Positions 35,804 to 43,303 of a DNA stretch of 64,000 bases are shown in pieces. The position numbers and the translations under genes are program-made. The notes below the pieces were generated by a model. That model did no database searches. It was not told where the DNA came from and saw only the letters and a list, made by a program, of their open reading frames with translations. The first letter of the stretch is position 1. Every line of letters begins with the position of its first letter. The DNA comes from an uncultured Desulfovibrio sp. GTDB lineage: Bacteria > Desulfobacterota > Desulfovibrionia > Desulfovibrionales > Desulfovibrionaceae. The DNA is taken from NCBI GenBank assembly GCA_913060505.1, contig CAJXRQ010000002.1, positions 62,001 through 126,000 of the forward strand, in the 5' to 3' direction.

Positions 35804-37549
35804 CTATTTTCTCCACTTCTGGAAGTAATACTCAAGAACCGAACGCATGGCCCCGGCGATATCCCTGCAATCCTGTTCGCCTATATTGGCCAGAGCCACG
35901 CGAGCCGACCATTCGGGGCCTGCAAATCCTGCTCCGGGCAGGCAGACGACATGTTCGCGTCTGGCGAGGTCAAAGGTGAATTCCAAATAATGATGATTTT
36001 TTGGTAACGAGTCAGCAAATTCCTTGCCGTAGTATTGTTTTGCCAGGTTTTGGACATCAAGCAGGGCGTAGTAGCGCGTCAGATCTGGACCGTCCGGGAC
36101 ATCTATTTTCAGGCCGGAGAAAAGTGCGTTCCAACGTTTTTTGAGAATGCCCATAATTTTGTTTTTATATTTGTTTTCGGTGTCTGCCAATTCAAAGAGC
36201 GAGAAGAGTACCATTGCCACCTGTTGTGGGCAGGAAAGTCCTCCAGTGTGTGCAAGCGCCACTTGTCGGCTGTCCATTTCCAGCCGTTGCAGAAATGTCA
36301 GACTGTCCGGATCGGTGCTGGTTATCGAGTAGCGTTTGGCCAGCAGTTTTTTTTCGGTCTTGGAAAGTTTGGCAATGATGCTGTTTACCACGCAGTTTTC
36401 ACTGATCATAACCACTCCCAATCTCCAACCTGTCACCCCGAAATACTTGGAATAGGAATATACGCCAAGGCAGTTGTCCGGGATGTGGCTGCACAGGGTG
36501 TGGAATTCGTCCACAAAACTGGCATAGACTGTATCCGAAATGACCACCATCGTGGGATTATGCTCCTGTACAGTCTTGGCGATGCGCATCACAGTCTGCT
36601 TATCCATGGACATGGACGTAGGGTTGGTAGGATTGACCAGATAGAGAGCTTTGACTTTTGGTTTTGCCAGGGTTCGCAGTTCGGGGCCGTTTTCTTTCCA
36701 TACTTTGCCGCGTTCATAGTGCAGGTTGACTGTTTTCAGACCGTAATCGCGGAGCAGAGGCAGTTCGAGGTAGGGGGAGAATATGGGGGTGACTATGGCG
36801 ACTGTATCGCCTTCGCGTAAAACAAAGTTCTCTTTCAGCGAGTTGAACAGGTAAATCATGGCTCCGGTAGCGCCTTCCGTAGCGAATAAATTGTATTTGG
36901 CGTGTTTTTGTTTCTGGAAGACGATTTTTGAAATGTATTGGTTCACTGCAGCTTCCGTCACTGGCAGAATCCGTGGCGGGTCCGGGTAGAAATCCCCCTG
37001 TATGGCATCCACCAACTGGTAAATAGCCGTGTCCTTATCCATGCCTAGTGAGTGCTCCACATGGTCCATGGCTTTTCCCAAGAAGGTCGCGCCCGGAGCG
37101 TCGGCATGCACTTTGAGAAAAGCATCCAGTTCCACGCCCAGCCCGTCCTGGCTGCGCCTGAACCCCACATCCGTCTGTTCCGAATTTTTTTCCGCAGCCT
37201 GAGCCGCAAAGAGCATGAATAAAGAAAGTCCTTTGCGTGCCGTTGTGTTCAAAAAATTCGGATTGCCTCTTCCCGCGTTGATATAGTTGCAGCCTGGACC
37301 ACAATCCTTTTGTGCCAATTCTATGAGCAGATTCTTGATCTCGAAGGGACTTTCTTCAGCCAGCTTTTCCCAATCGAAGTCCACGGCAGCTTCCGCCTCG
37401 GTAGCGGAAAGCCCCAACATGTTTCCAGCCACGGAAATGCTTAGGCCAAAAACTGCTGCCATACGCAGAAAATCGCGACGACTTAGTGTTCCGTTGTGGG
37501 CTTCCTGTGCCCTTTGGGTCATGAATTCGGTGATGGTATGTTTGGACAT
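35804..37549 (-). CDS. aspD: aspartate 4-decarboxylase / aspartate aminotransferase with Tat signal
   Basis: This 581-residue fold-type I PLP enzyme has the length of aspartate beta-decarboxylase (about 530) plus a leader. The N-terminus has a clear twin-arginine signal, SRRDFLRM at residues 23-30, followed by a hydrophobic stretch and ATEAEA near residue 54. PLP binding includes the NPTNPTSMSM-type loop, VISDTVYASF and the lysine in SYSKYFGVTGWRLGV. The family splits L-aspartate to L-alanine and CO2. Export by Tat would place the enzyme, folded with its cofactor, in the periplasm. aspA is nearby at 40 kb, and both degrade aspartate. Confidence 0.88.
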   Translation of the reverse strand: MSKHTITEFMTQRAQEAHNGTLSRRDFLRMAAVFGLSISVAGNMLGLSATEAEAAVDFDWEKLAEESPFEIKNLLIELAQKDCGPGCNYINAGRGNPNFLNTTARKGLSLFMLFAAQAAEKNSEQTDVGFRRSQDGLGVELDAFLKVHADAPGATFLGKAMDHVEHSLGMDKDTAIYQLVDAIQGDFYPDPPRILPVTEAAVNQYISKIVFQKQKHAKYNLFATEGATGAMIYLFNSLKENFVLREGDTVAIVTPIFSPYLELPLLRDYGLKTVNLHYERGKVWKENGPELRTLAKPKVKALYLVNPTNPTSMSMDKQTVMRIAKTVQEHNPTMVVISDTVYASFVDEFHTLCSHIPDNCLGVYSYSKYFGVTGWRLGVVMISENCVVNSIIAKLSKTEKKLLAKRYSITSTDPDSLTFLQRLEMDSRQVALAHTGGLSCPQQVAMVLFSLFELADTENKYKNKIMGILKKRWNALFSGLKIDVPDGPDLTRYYALLDVQNLAKQYYGKEFADSLPKNHHYLEFTFDLARREHVVCLPGAGFAGPEWSARVALANIGEQDCRDIAGAMRSVLEYYFQKWRK

Positions 37550-37735
37550 GATGCCTCCGGTTGGAAAAGAATGTTCGGTTTATCATGAAACCGTACTTCC
37601 GCAATACCGGTGTGCGTCAATACTTTGCACCAAATAATAATGGCAGGTTTTGCCTGTCGAGACCTGGAGAGGAATCTTGTTAGTTTATATGTATGAATAT
37701 GACTAAATGTCCTTGTGAACGTGGAACCAATACGA

Positions 37736-37773
37736 GAGAGGGAGAACCTCTTTGATAAGGTTCCCCCTCTTTT
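37736..37773. terminator. hairpin after typA, terminator-like
   Basis: The stem GAGGGAGAACC/GGTTCCCCCTC has one mismatch and a 10-nt loop. The T-tail (TTTTG) is on the plus strand; the minus strand, where typA ends, has only TCTCTCG. The direction of action is uncertain. Confidence 0.45.
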
Positions 37774-37818
37774 GTGTCGCCAAAGGCGAAATCTTCATGC
37801 GCATTTTGCGTAAAGAAT

Positions 37819-39651
37819 CTATTGTCCAGCCTTCTTTTTCTTACCTTCCATGCGATGGCGCTTCTGGGCGGAAAGCTCCACCTTGCGCAGACGAATGGAT
37901 TGGGGCGTGACTTCCACGAGCTCGTCTTCACGAATGAAGTTCAGGGCGCGTTCAAGGGTCATGGGTTTGACCGGGGTAAGAATGACGGCCTCATCCTTGC
38001 CCGAGGCACGCATGTTGGTAAGCTTCTTTTCCTTGCTCGGATTGACGTTGATATCGTTGTCACGGTTGTGCTCACCAACGATCATACCTTCGTAAAGAGG
38101 GTCCCCAGGAACCACAAACAGCTGTCCCCGCGGTTCAAGGTTGAAGATGCCATAGGCAACGGCTTTACCTGCGCGGTCTGCCACGATGGACCCTGTGTAG
38201 CGGGAGGGGAATTCACCGCGGTATTCGCCGTATCCTTCGAGGTACGAGTTCATGATACCGGTTCCCTTGGTGTCGGTCAGGAATTCGTCCCTGTAGCCGA
38301 TAAGCGAGCGGGAAGGGACGGAGAATTCAATACGGACCCGGCCGGTGCCGTGGTTGGTCATGTTCGTCATGCGAGCCTTGCGTGCGGAGAGCTTTTCCGT
38401 GACAACGCCCATGAACGCCTCGTCGCAGTCCACATAGAGATGTTCGATGGGTTCCAGCTTTTGGCCGTTTTCATTTTTGAAAATAACTTCAGGGCGTCCA
38501 ACGGAAAGTTCAAAGCCTTCACGGCGCATGGTTTCGACCAGAATAGCCATCTGGAACTCGCCACGCCCTTTGACCAGAAAGGCGTCACGGTTCTCCGTGT
38601 CGTCCACCTGAATAGCCACGTTCAGCAACGTTTCGCGGTACAGACGTTCGCGAATTTTGGTCCCCTGGACCAGTTTGCCTTCGGTTCCGGCAAGAGGAGA
38701 GGTGTTGATGCCGAATTTCATGGAAACCGTAGGCTCGTCGACAGTAATGCGCGGCAGGCCCTTGGGGGTTTCCTTGTTGCAGATGGTATCACCGATCTTG
38801 ACGTCCTCAATTCCTGCCAACACGACGATGTCGCCGGGATCTGCGGCCTTGGCCGGGACCATGGTCAACCCGTCATAGGTCTGGAGCTTCGTGACCTTGA
38901 GTTGGCGAGGGTTGCCGTCTTCGCCAATACAGGCCAACGTGTCATGGTCCTTTACTGCGCCATGGTAAACTTTACCGATGGCAAGACGGCCTACGTAGTC
39001 GGAGTAGCTGAGATCAGAAACCAGCATCTGGAATGGCTCATCTTCATCGTGTTCCGGGCCGGGAATTTTGTCCACTATCATATCCAGCAGGATGTGCAGG
39101 TTTTCGCCGCGCTCTTCCGGGGAAGACATGGCGATGCCGTCACGGCCAATGGCATAGAGGAGTGGGAAGTCGAGTTGATCTTCGGAGGCGTCCAGCTCAA
39201 TGAACAGGTCGTAAATTTCGTCGAGGACTTCGGCGGGGCGAGCGTCCTGGCGGTCAACCTTGTTGATTACAACGGCCAGGGTCAATCCCTGATCCAGCGC
39301 TTTTTTGAGCACGAAACGGGTTTGGGGGAGGGGGCCTTCCGAGGCATCCACCAGCAGAATGGCTCCGTCCGCCATGGACAGGGATCGTTCCACCTCACCG
39401 CCGAAGTCGGCGTGACCCGGTGTGTCGATGATATTGATTTTTACGTCTTTCCAAATCACCGAGCAGTTCTTGGCCGCGATGGTGATGCCACGTTCGCGTT
39501 CAAGGTCCATGGAGTCCATGATGCGGTCGTCCACTTTCTGTCCCTCGCGGAACAGGCCGGACTGTTTGAACATGGCGTCCACCAGAGTGGTTTTCCCATG
39601 GTCGACGTGAGCGATGATGGCAATATTGCGAAGCTTTTGGTTGCGGACCAT
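37819..39651 (-). CDS. typA: ribosome-associated GTPase TypA/BipA
   Basis: This 610-residue translational GTPase has G1 AHVDHGKT, the G2/switch RGITI, G3 DTPGHADF and G4 NKVD, followed by EF-G-like domains and the C-terminal VTPQSIRLRKVELSAQKRHR-type tail. TypA binds ribosomes and assists ribosome assembly and stress adaptation. The length is normal (about 605-615). It is transcribed alone, divergent from aspA. Confidence 0.97.
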   Translation of the reverse strand: MVRNQKLRNIAIIAHVDHGKTTLVDAMFKQSGLFREGQKVDDRIMDSMDLERERGITIAAKNCSVIWKDVKINIIDTPGHADFGGEVERSLSMADGAILLVDASEGPLPQTRFVLKKALDQGLTLAVVINKVDRQDARPAEVLDEIYDLFIELDASEDQLDFPLLYAIGRDGIAMSSPEERGENLHILLDMIVDKIPGPEHDEDEPFQMLVSDLSYSDYVGRLAIGKVYHGAVKDHDTLACIGEDGNPRQLKVTKLQTYDGLTMVPAKAADPGDIVVLAGIEDVKIGDTICNKETPKGLPRITVDEPTVSMKFGINTSPLAGTEGKLVQGTKIRERLYRETLLNVAIQVDDTENRDAFLVKGRGEFQMAILVETMRREGFELSVGRPEVIFKNENGQKLEPIEHLYVDCDEAFMGVVTEKLSARKARMTNMTNHGTGRVRIEFSVPSRSLIGYRDEFLTDTKGTGIMNSYLEGYGEYRGEFPSRYTGSIVADRAGKAVAYGIFNLEPRGQLFVVPGDPLYEGMIVGEHNRDNDINVNPSKEKKLTNMRASGKDEAVILTPVKPMTLERALNFIREDELVEVTPQSIRLRKVELSAQKRHRMEGKKKKAGQ

Positions 39652-40025
39652 TTTTTTTCATTCCTGTTATTTCCGGGTTTATACTGTGCCGAACGGCGTG
39701 GCATGCGGATATCCGAAAGAATGCATACAGGCAAGCAAAGAATGCGTGACGTTGTTATTTTGGCTTCTCGTTTTTCTGTTTTTTAGTTGGAAAGACAGCG
39801 TGTTCTCTACTTTTTTGGAGAAATTTTGAATTTATTCCTGTGTATAAATATTATTGATAATATGCTGACAATTCGAATTGGTTCAACTGTAGCTATTGCC
39901 ATTATTGTTATGGGGTAAGCCGCTGATATCGATTCGAAAATAGCCTGTTGCCTATTGCGGCGGATGTGGAGTACTGGATCGCGAAATACAAAAACAACGG
40001 TTGAACCGTAAAATTGGAGATACTT
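39652..40025. other. divergent intergenic region typA/aspA
   Basis: These 374 bp contain no credible gene. A candidate sigma-70 promoter for aspA is TTGAAT (39826-39831), 17 bp, TATTAT (39849-39854). It would leave a leader of about 165 nt. No attenuator or riboswitch was recognised in that leader. Confidence 0.35.
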
Positions 40026-41435
40026 ATGGGTACTGAATGCCGATTGGAGCGGGATTGCGTTGGAGAACTGGAAGTCCCCTGCGATGCCTATTACGGATGC
40101 CAGACTCTACGGGCCATGAATAATTATCATATAACCGGGATTCCCATATCCCACTATCCGCGCCTGCTTACGGCCTTGGCGTATATCAAGATGGCCGCAG
40201 CGCAGGCCAACGCTTCGCTGGGATTGCTTGATGAATCGCTTGCCCGGGCTATTTGCCGAGCCTGCGAGGATATTGTGGATGGCAAGCTGCACGAGCAATT
40301 TGTAGTCGATGTCATTCAGGGCGGTGCCGGGACATCGACCAACATGAATGCCAACGAAGTTATCGCCAACCGTGCGTTGGAAATCATGGGGCATGAAAAA
40401 GGACGCTATGACCTTATTTCGCCCAACACACATGTGAACATGTCACAGTCTACTAACGACGTATATCCAACGGCTTTGCGCATTGCGTTGATTCTTGAGA
40501 TTCGGGAACTTATCGATGCCCTGATTTATTTGCGGGAAGCATTCGAGACCAAAGGGGAAGAATTCGCGGAGATCATCAAGATGGGGCGTACGCAATTGCA
40601 GGACGCCGTACCCATGACACTGGGACAGGAATTTCAGGCCTGGGCCGTGATGGTGGGTGAAGATGAACATCGGCTCAAGGAAGCTCAAGGACTGGTGCAT
40701 GAGATCAACATGGGAGCTACGGCCATCGGGACCGGACTCAATACCCATCCTGACTATGCCAGAACTGTGACTGAAAAGCTGGTGGAATTGACAACGTTGC
40801 CACTGGTCTCTTCGCCCAACCTGGTGGAAGCCACACAGGATACTGGAGCGTATGTCCAATTATCCGGCGTGCTCAAGAGGTTTACTGTCAAGCTCTCCAA
40901 GATTTGCAACGATTTGCGATTGCTTTCCAGCGGTCCCCGTTGCGGGTTGAATGAAATTAATCTTCCGCCCATGGCTCCGGGGTCATCCATCATGCCGGGC
41001 AAGGTCAATCCCGTCATCCCTGAAGTTGTGAATCAGGTGGCTTTCAAGGTTATCGGCAATGATTTGACAGTGACAATGGCCGCCGAAGCAGGACAGTTAG
41101 AACTCAACGTTATGGAACCTGTTTTGGGGCAAAGCCTTTTCGAATCCATCAATATCTTGCGGCGTGGATGCCTTACTCTGGCGGATAAATGCATACGCGG
41201 CATAACAGCCAATGAGGACAGGTGCCGTGAGTTGGTGGAGAATTCGATAGGTTTGGTGACGGCGCTCAATCCCTACATCGGATACGAAAAATCTACGGAA
41301 ATAGCCAAGGCCGCTGTAGAAAGTGGGCGCTCCGTTTATGATATCGTACTTGAAAAGGGGTACCTGACAAGCCAGGAGTTGGAGGATATTCTCAAACCAG
41401 AAAACATGACGCGGCCCAGATTTTTCCATCACTGA
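40026..41435 (+). CDS. aspA: aspartate ammonia-lyase (aspartase)
   Basis: Starting at ATG 40026 behind GGAG gives 469 residues. The fumarase/aspartase superfamily signature GSSIMPGKVNPV is near residue 318, with TSTNMNANEV near residue 100 and SPNTHVNMSQSTNDV near 140. The EIMGHEKG segment and length (about 470) favour aspartase over fumarase. It deaminates aspartate to fumarate and ammonia. Fumarate may serve as an electron acceptor or be used for aspartate assimilation. A terminator follows at 41465-41497. Confidence 0.92.
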   Translation: MGTECRLERDCVGELEVPCDAYYGCQTLRAMNNYHITGIPISHYPRLLTALAYIKMAAAQANASLGLLDESLARAICRACEDIVDGKLHEQFVVDVIQGGAGTSTNMNANEVIANRALEIMGHEKGRYDLISPNTHVNMSQSTNDVYPTALRIALILEIRELIDALIYLREAFETKGEEFAEIIKMGRTQLQDAVPMTLGQEFQAWAVMVGEDEHRLKEAQGLVHEINMGATAIGTGLNTHPDYARTVTEKLVELTTLPLVSSPNLVEATQDTGAYVQLSGVLKRFTVKLSKICNDLRLLSSGPRCGLNEINLPPMAPGSSIMPGKVNPVIPEVVNQVAFKVIGNDLTVTMAAEAGQLELNVMEPVLGQSLFESINILRRGCLTLADKCIRGITANEDRCRELVENSIGLVTALNPYIGYEKSTEIAKAAVESGRSVYDIVLEKGYLTSQELEDILKPENMTRPRFFHH

Positions 41436-41464
41436 CGACACTAAATGGGGGATGTTATTTGCCG

Positions 41465-41497
41465 AGGATGGTCGTTTGGCGGCGGCCATCCTTTTTT
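41465..41497 (+). terminator. Rho-independent terminator after aspA
   Basis: GGATGG/CCATCC with inner CG pairing and seven T residues. Confidence 0.85.
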
Positions 41498-41846
41498 TAT
41501 TATGTTTGCCAACAGCAGAGTGTGTGCAAGGGCAATGGTATGGTTGCCTTGAATAGTGGATTTTTGCTTTTGCATCGTGTGCAAGTTTTGGTAGCATGGA
41601 CGTGGAAGCCTTCTGTTCGCATGTATTGCATAACTGTTTTTGCTGTGCAAAAAAGCATGTGTCAATTTATTGGAAGTAAGGTTTTTTGTTTAAAACATAA
41701 ATTATATCAATATGTTGTGCTTAAGTTGTTGAGATGGCACAAGTTTTGAAAGATGTAGGGCCAGATTGCCTGTTTTGACAGTATTTTGGCTCGCTGGGGA
41801 GGAGGAGAACTCCCGGCCGGGTCCGTAAGTCCACGAGGAGGACGGG
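41498..41846. other. intergenic region and structured leader before rlpA
   Basis: These 349 bp hold no convincing gene. The part from 41640 to 41740 is AT-rich. A -24/-12-like element lies at 41735-41750. The segment 41790-41846 is G-rich and can fold (GGGAG/CTCCC and others) just before the rlpA start. No named riboswitch class was recognised. Confidence 0.4.
41735..41750 (+). promoter_or_regulatory. candidate sigma-54-like promoter of rlpA
   Basis: TGGCAC-AAGTT-TTGAA resembles the TGGCAC-N5-TTGCA consensus with one change at the -12 C. It is 97 bp before the rlpA start. Weak support. Confidence 0.3.
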
Positions 41847-42617
41847 ATGCATCGCATTATATTGATCATAGCTCTGTTGGCCATTGTGCTCATGTCCGGT
41901 TGTTCGGTCATGAACAAGGTTAATCCTTTTCCGCAGCATATTTATTCTTCGGCCCCATCGTCCAAGAAGTCTCCAGCCAAGGCCTACGCGCCCAAGACCA
42001 AGCCTTACCGTGTTTTGGGTGTGACGTATTATCCGCTCAAGTCTGCTCGTGGATATGATCAGGTCGGTATGGCCTCCTGGTACGGCAGTGATTTTCATGG
42101 CAAGAAGACCGCTACTGGCGAAATTTACAATATGTATGGTTTGAGCGCAGCACACAAGACCTTGCCTCTCGGAACCAAAGTGCGCGTGACCAACCTTTCC
42201 AACGGTCGCAGCGTTTATCTCACTGTCAATGACCGCGGACCGTTTGTACGAGGCCGACTGCTTGATCTTTCCTATGGTGCGGCTAAAAAATTGGGTTCCG
42301 TCAAGCAGGGCGTGATCCGTGTTCGTATAACAGCTGTAGGTTCCGCTCCGGCACCGCAAACCTCTACCACTGTAGTGGCAACCCGTGCGAATCGTTTTCA
42401 CGTCCGTGTCGGAGCTTTTACGGACCGTGGCAACGCGGTTAAGATGAATCGTCAGCTGCAGGCTGCCGGATACACGCAGTCGCGTATCAATGTCGTAAAC
42501 AGCAATGGACGCAGGCTGCATGTGGTTCAGGCTGGCACATATGCCAGTCGCGAGCAGGCCCAGCGGGTGCTTGCCCGGCTCAAGCATATGTTCCCGTCCA
42601 GTTATATCACCACATAG
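41847..42617 (+). CDS. rlpA: RlpA septal-ring lytic transglycosylase lipoprotein
   Basis: This 256-residue protein opens with a lipoprotein signal (HRIILIIALLAIVLMSGC). The double-psi beta-barrel domain includes GMASWYGSDFHGKKTATGE, the catalytic-type acid in this loop, and VTVNDRGPF as VYLTVNDRGPFV with the second Asp. A SPOR domain near residues 180-255 (RFHVRVGAF...RLHVVQAGTY) binds denuded peptidoglycan at the septum. It cleaves naked glycan strands in cell separation. The length is normal. Confidence 0.93.
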   Translation: MHRIILIIALLAIVLMSGCSVMNKVNPFPQHIYSSAPSSKKSPAKAYAPKTKPYRVLGVTYYPLKSARGYDQVGMASWYGSDFHGKKTATGEIYNMYGLSAAHKTLPLGTKVRVTNLSNGRSVYLTVNDRGPFVRGRLLDLSYGAAKKLGSVKQGVIRVRITAVGSAPAPQTSTTVVATRANRFHVRVGAFTDRGNAVKMNRQLQAAGYTQSRINVVNSNGRRLHVVQAGTYASREQAQRVLARLKHMFPSSYITT

Positions 42618-42647
42618 AATCAAAGTTTGCGATGAGTTCCGGATAGG

Positions 42648-42708
42648 CAATCTTGAAAATAAAAAGGGCCGCCCCGTTTAGGAGCGGCCCTTTTTATTTT
42701 CAAGATTG
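42648..42708. terminator. very long bidirectional terminator (25-bp perfect arms)
   Basis: The arms 42648-42672 and 42684-42708 are perfectly complementary over 25 bases with an 11-nt loop. A GC-rich core is flanked by A- and T-runs, so it terminates both the rlpA transcript and the convergent lipoprotein transcript. The right arm ends one base before the minus-strand stop codon. Confidence 0.95.
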
Positions 42709-43149
42709 CTATTGCTTCAGTCGCCATTGTCCCTTTTCATCCCGGTAGGCCTTGGCTATAATACTTTCACCGTCAGGGCCGTCTTCCTTGATGACCACAT
42801 CCCGGTATAGTTTGTTGTCCTGCATATAGGCAGGAGCAGGGGTTGCCGAGTAGCTCTTTCCCGTATCCGGGTTTACCCATTCGTGAGATACGCCTGACTT
42901 GCCATTTTGGAGCGTGTTTTGGACCTGTTGTTCATCGTGTTTGTCCCATTCGTTGCCCACGATGTAACCCATGAGCAATCCAACGCCTGCGCCTATGGCC
43001 GCCCCTGAAAGTTTGTTTTTGAAGGTCAGGGCACCGATTGTGGCACCGGCCAGAGCGCCGATTCCTGCTCCCTGCTGGGCCTTGTTGGCGCAGCCGTATC
43101 CGGCGCCGAGAAAAGCTGTCAGCACAAAGACGGCTATGATTTTTTTCAT
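42709..43149 (-). CDS. glycine-zipper lipoprotein (17-kDa surface antigen-like)
   Basis: This 146-residue protein has a lipoprotein signal ending AGYGC. A glycine-zipper region follows (GAGIGALAGATIGALTF, GAAIGAGVGLLMGYIVG). The C-terminal part SHEWVNPDTGKSYSATP has the pattern of the Rickettsia 17-kDa antigen family. It is an outer-membrane-associated small lipoprotein of unknown role. Confidence 0.85.
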   Translation of the reverse strand: MKKIIAVFVLTAFLGAGYGCANKAQQGAGIGALAGATIGALTFKNKLSGAAIGAGVGLLMGYIVGNEWDKHDEQQVQNTLQNGKSGVSHEWVNPDTGKSYSATPAPAYMQDNKLYRDVVIKEDGPDGESIIAKAYRDEKGQWRLKQ

Positions 43150-43303
43150 GTCATTCCTCCGGAAAACGAATTAATGTTTCTGTATTTCATGACAGATATG
43201 GAGCGCCGTGTACAGTCTTGGGTACGCAGCAAGGTCTGTTTCTTGCATTTCGTTTTTTTTGTTACTATCGCGTTGGGCGTCATTCAAACACGGGAAAGTG
43301 TTC

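Noticed and set aside
37774-39786. 670-codon open frame antisense to typA
   Set aside because: typA is complete on the minus strand with all GTPase motifs; the plus-strand frame has no ribosome site or domain.
41459-41749. 96-codon frame in the aspA-rlpA gap
   Set aside because: It lies over the aspA terminator, has no ribosome site, and its composition is that of AT-rich noncoding DNA.
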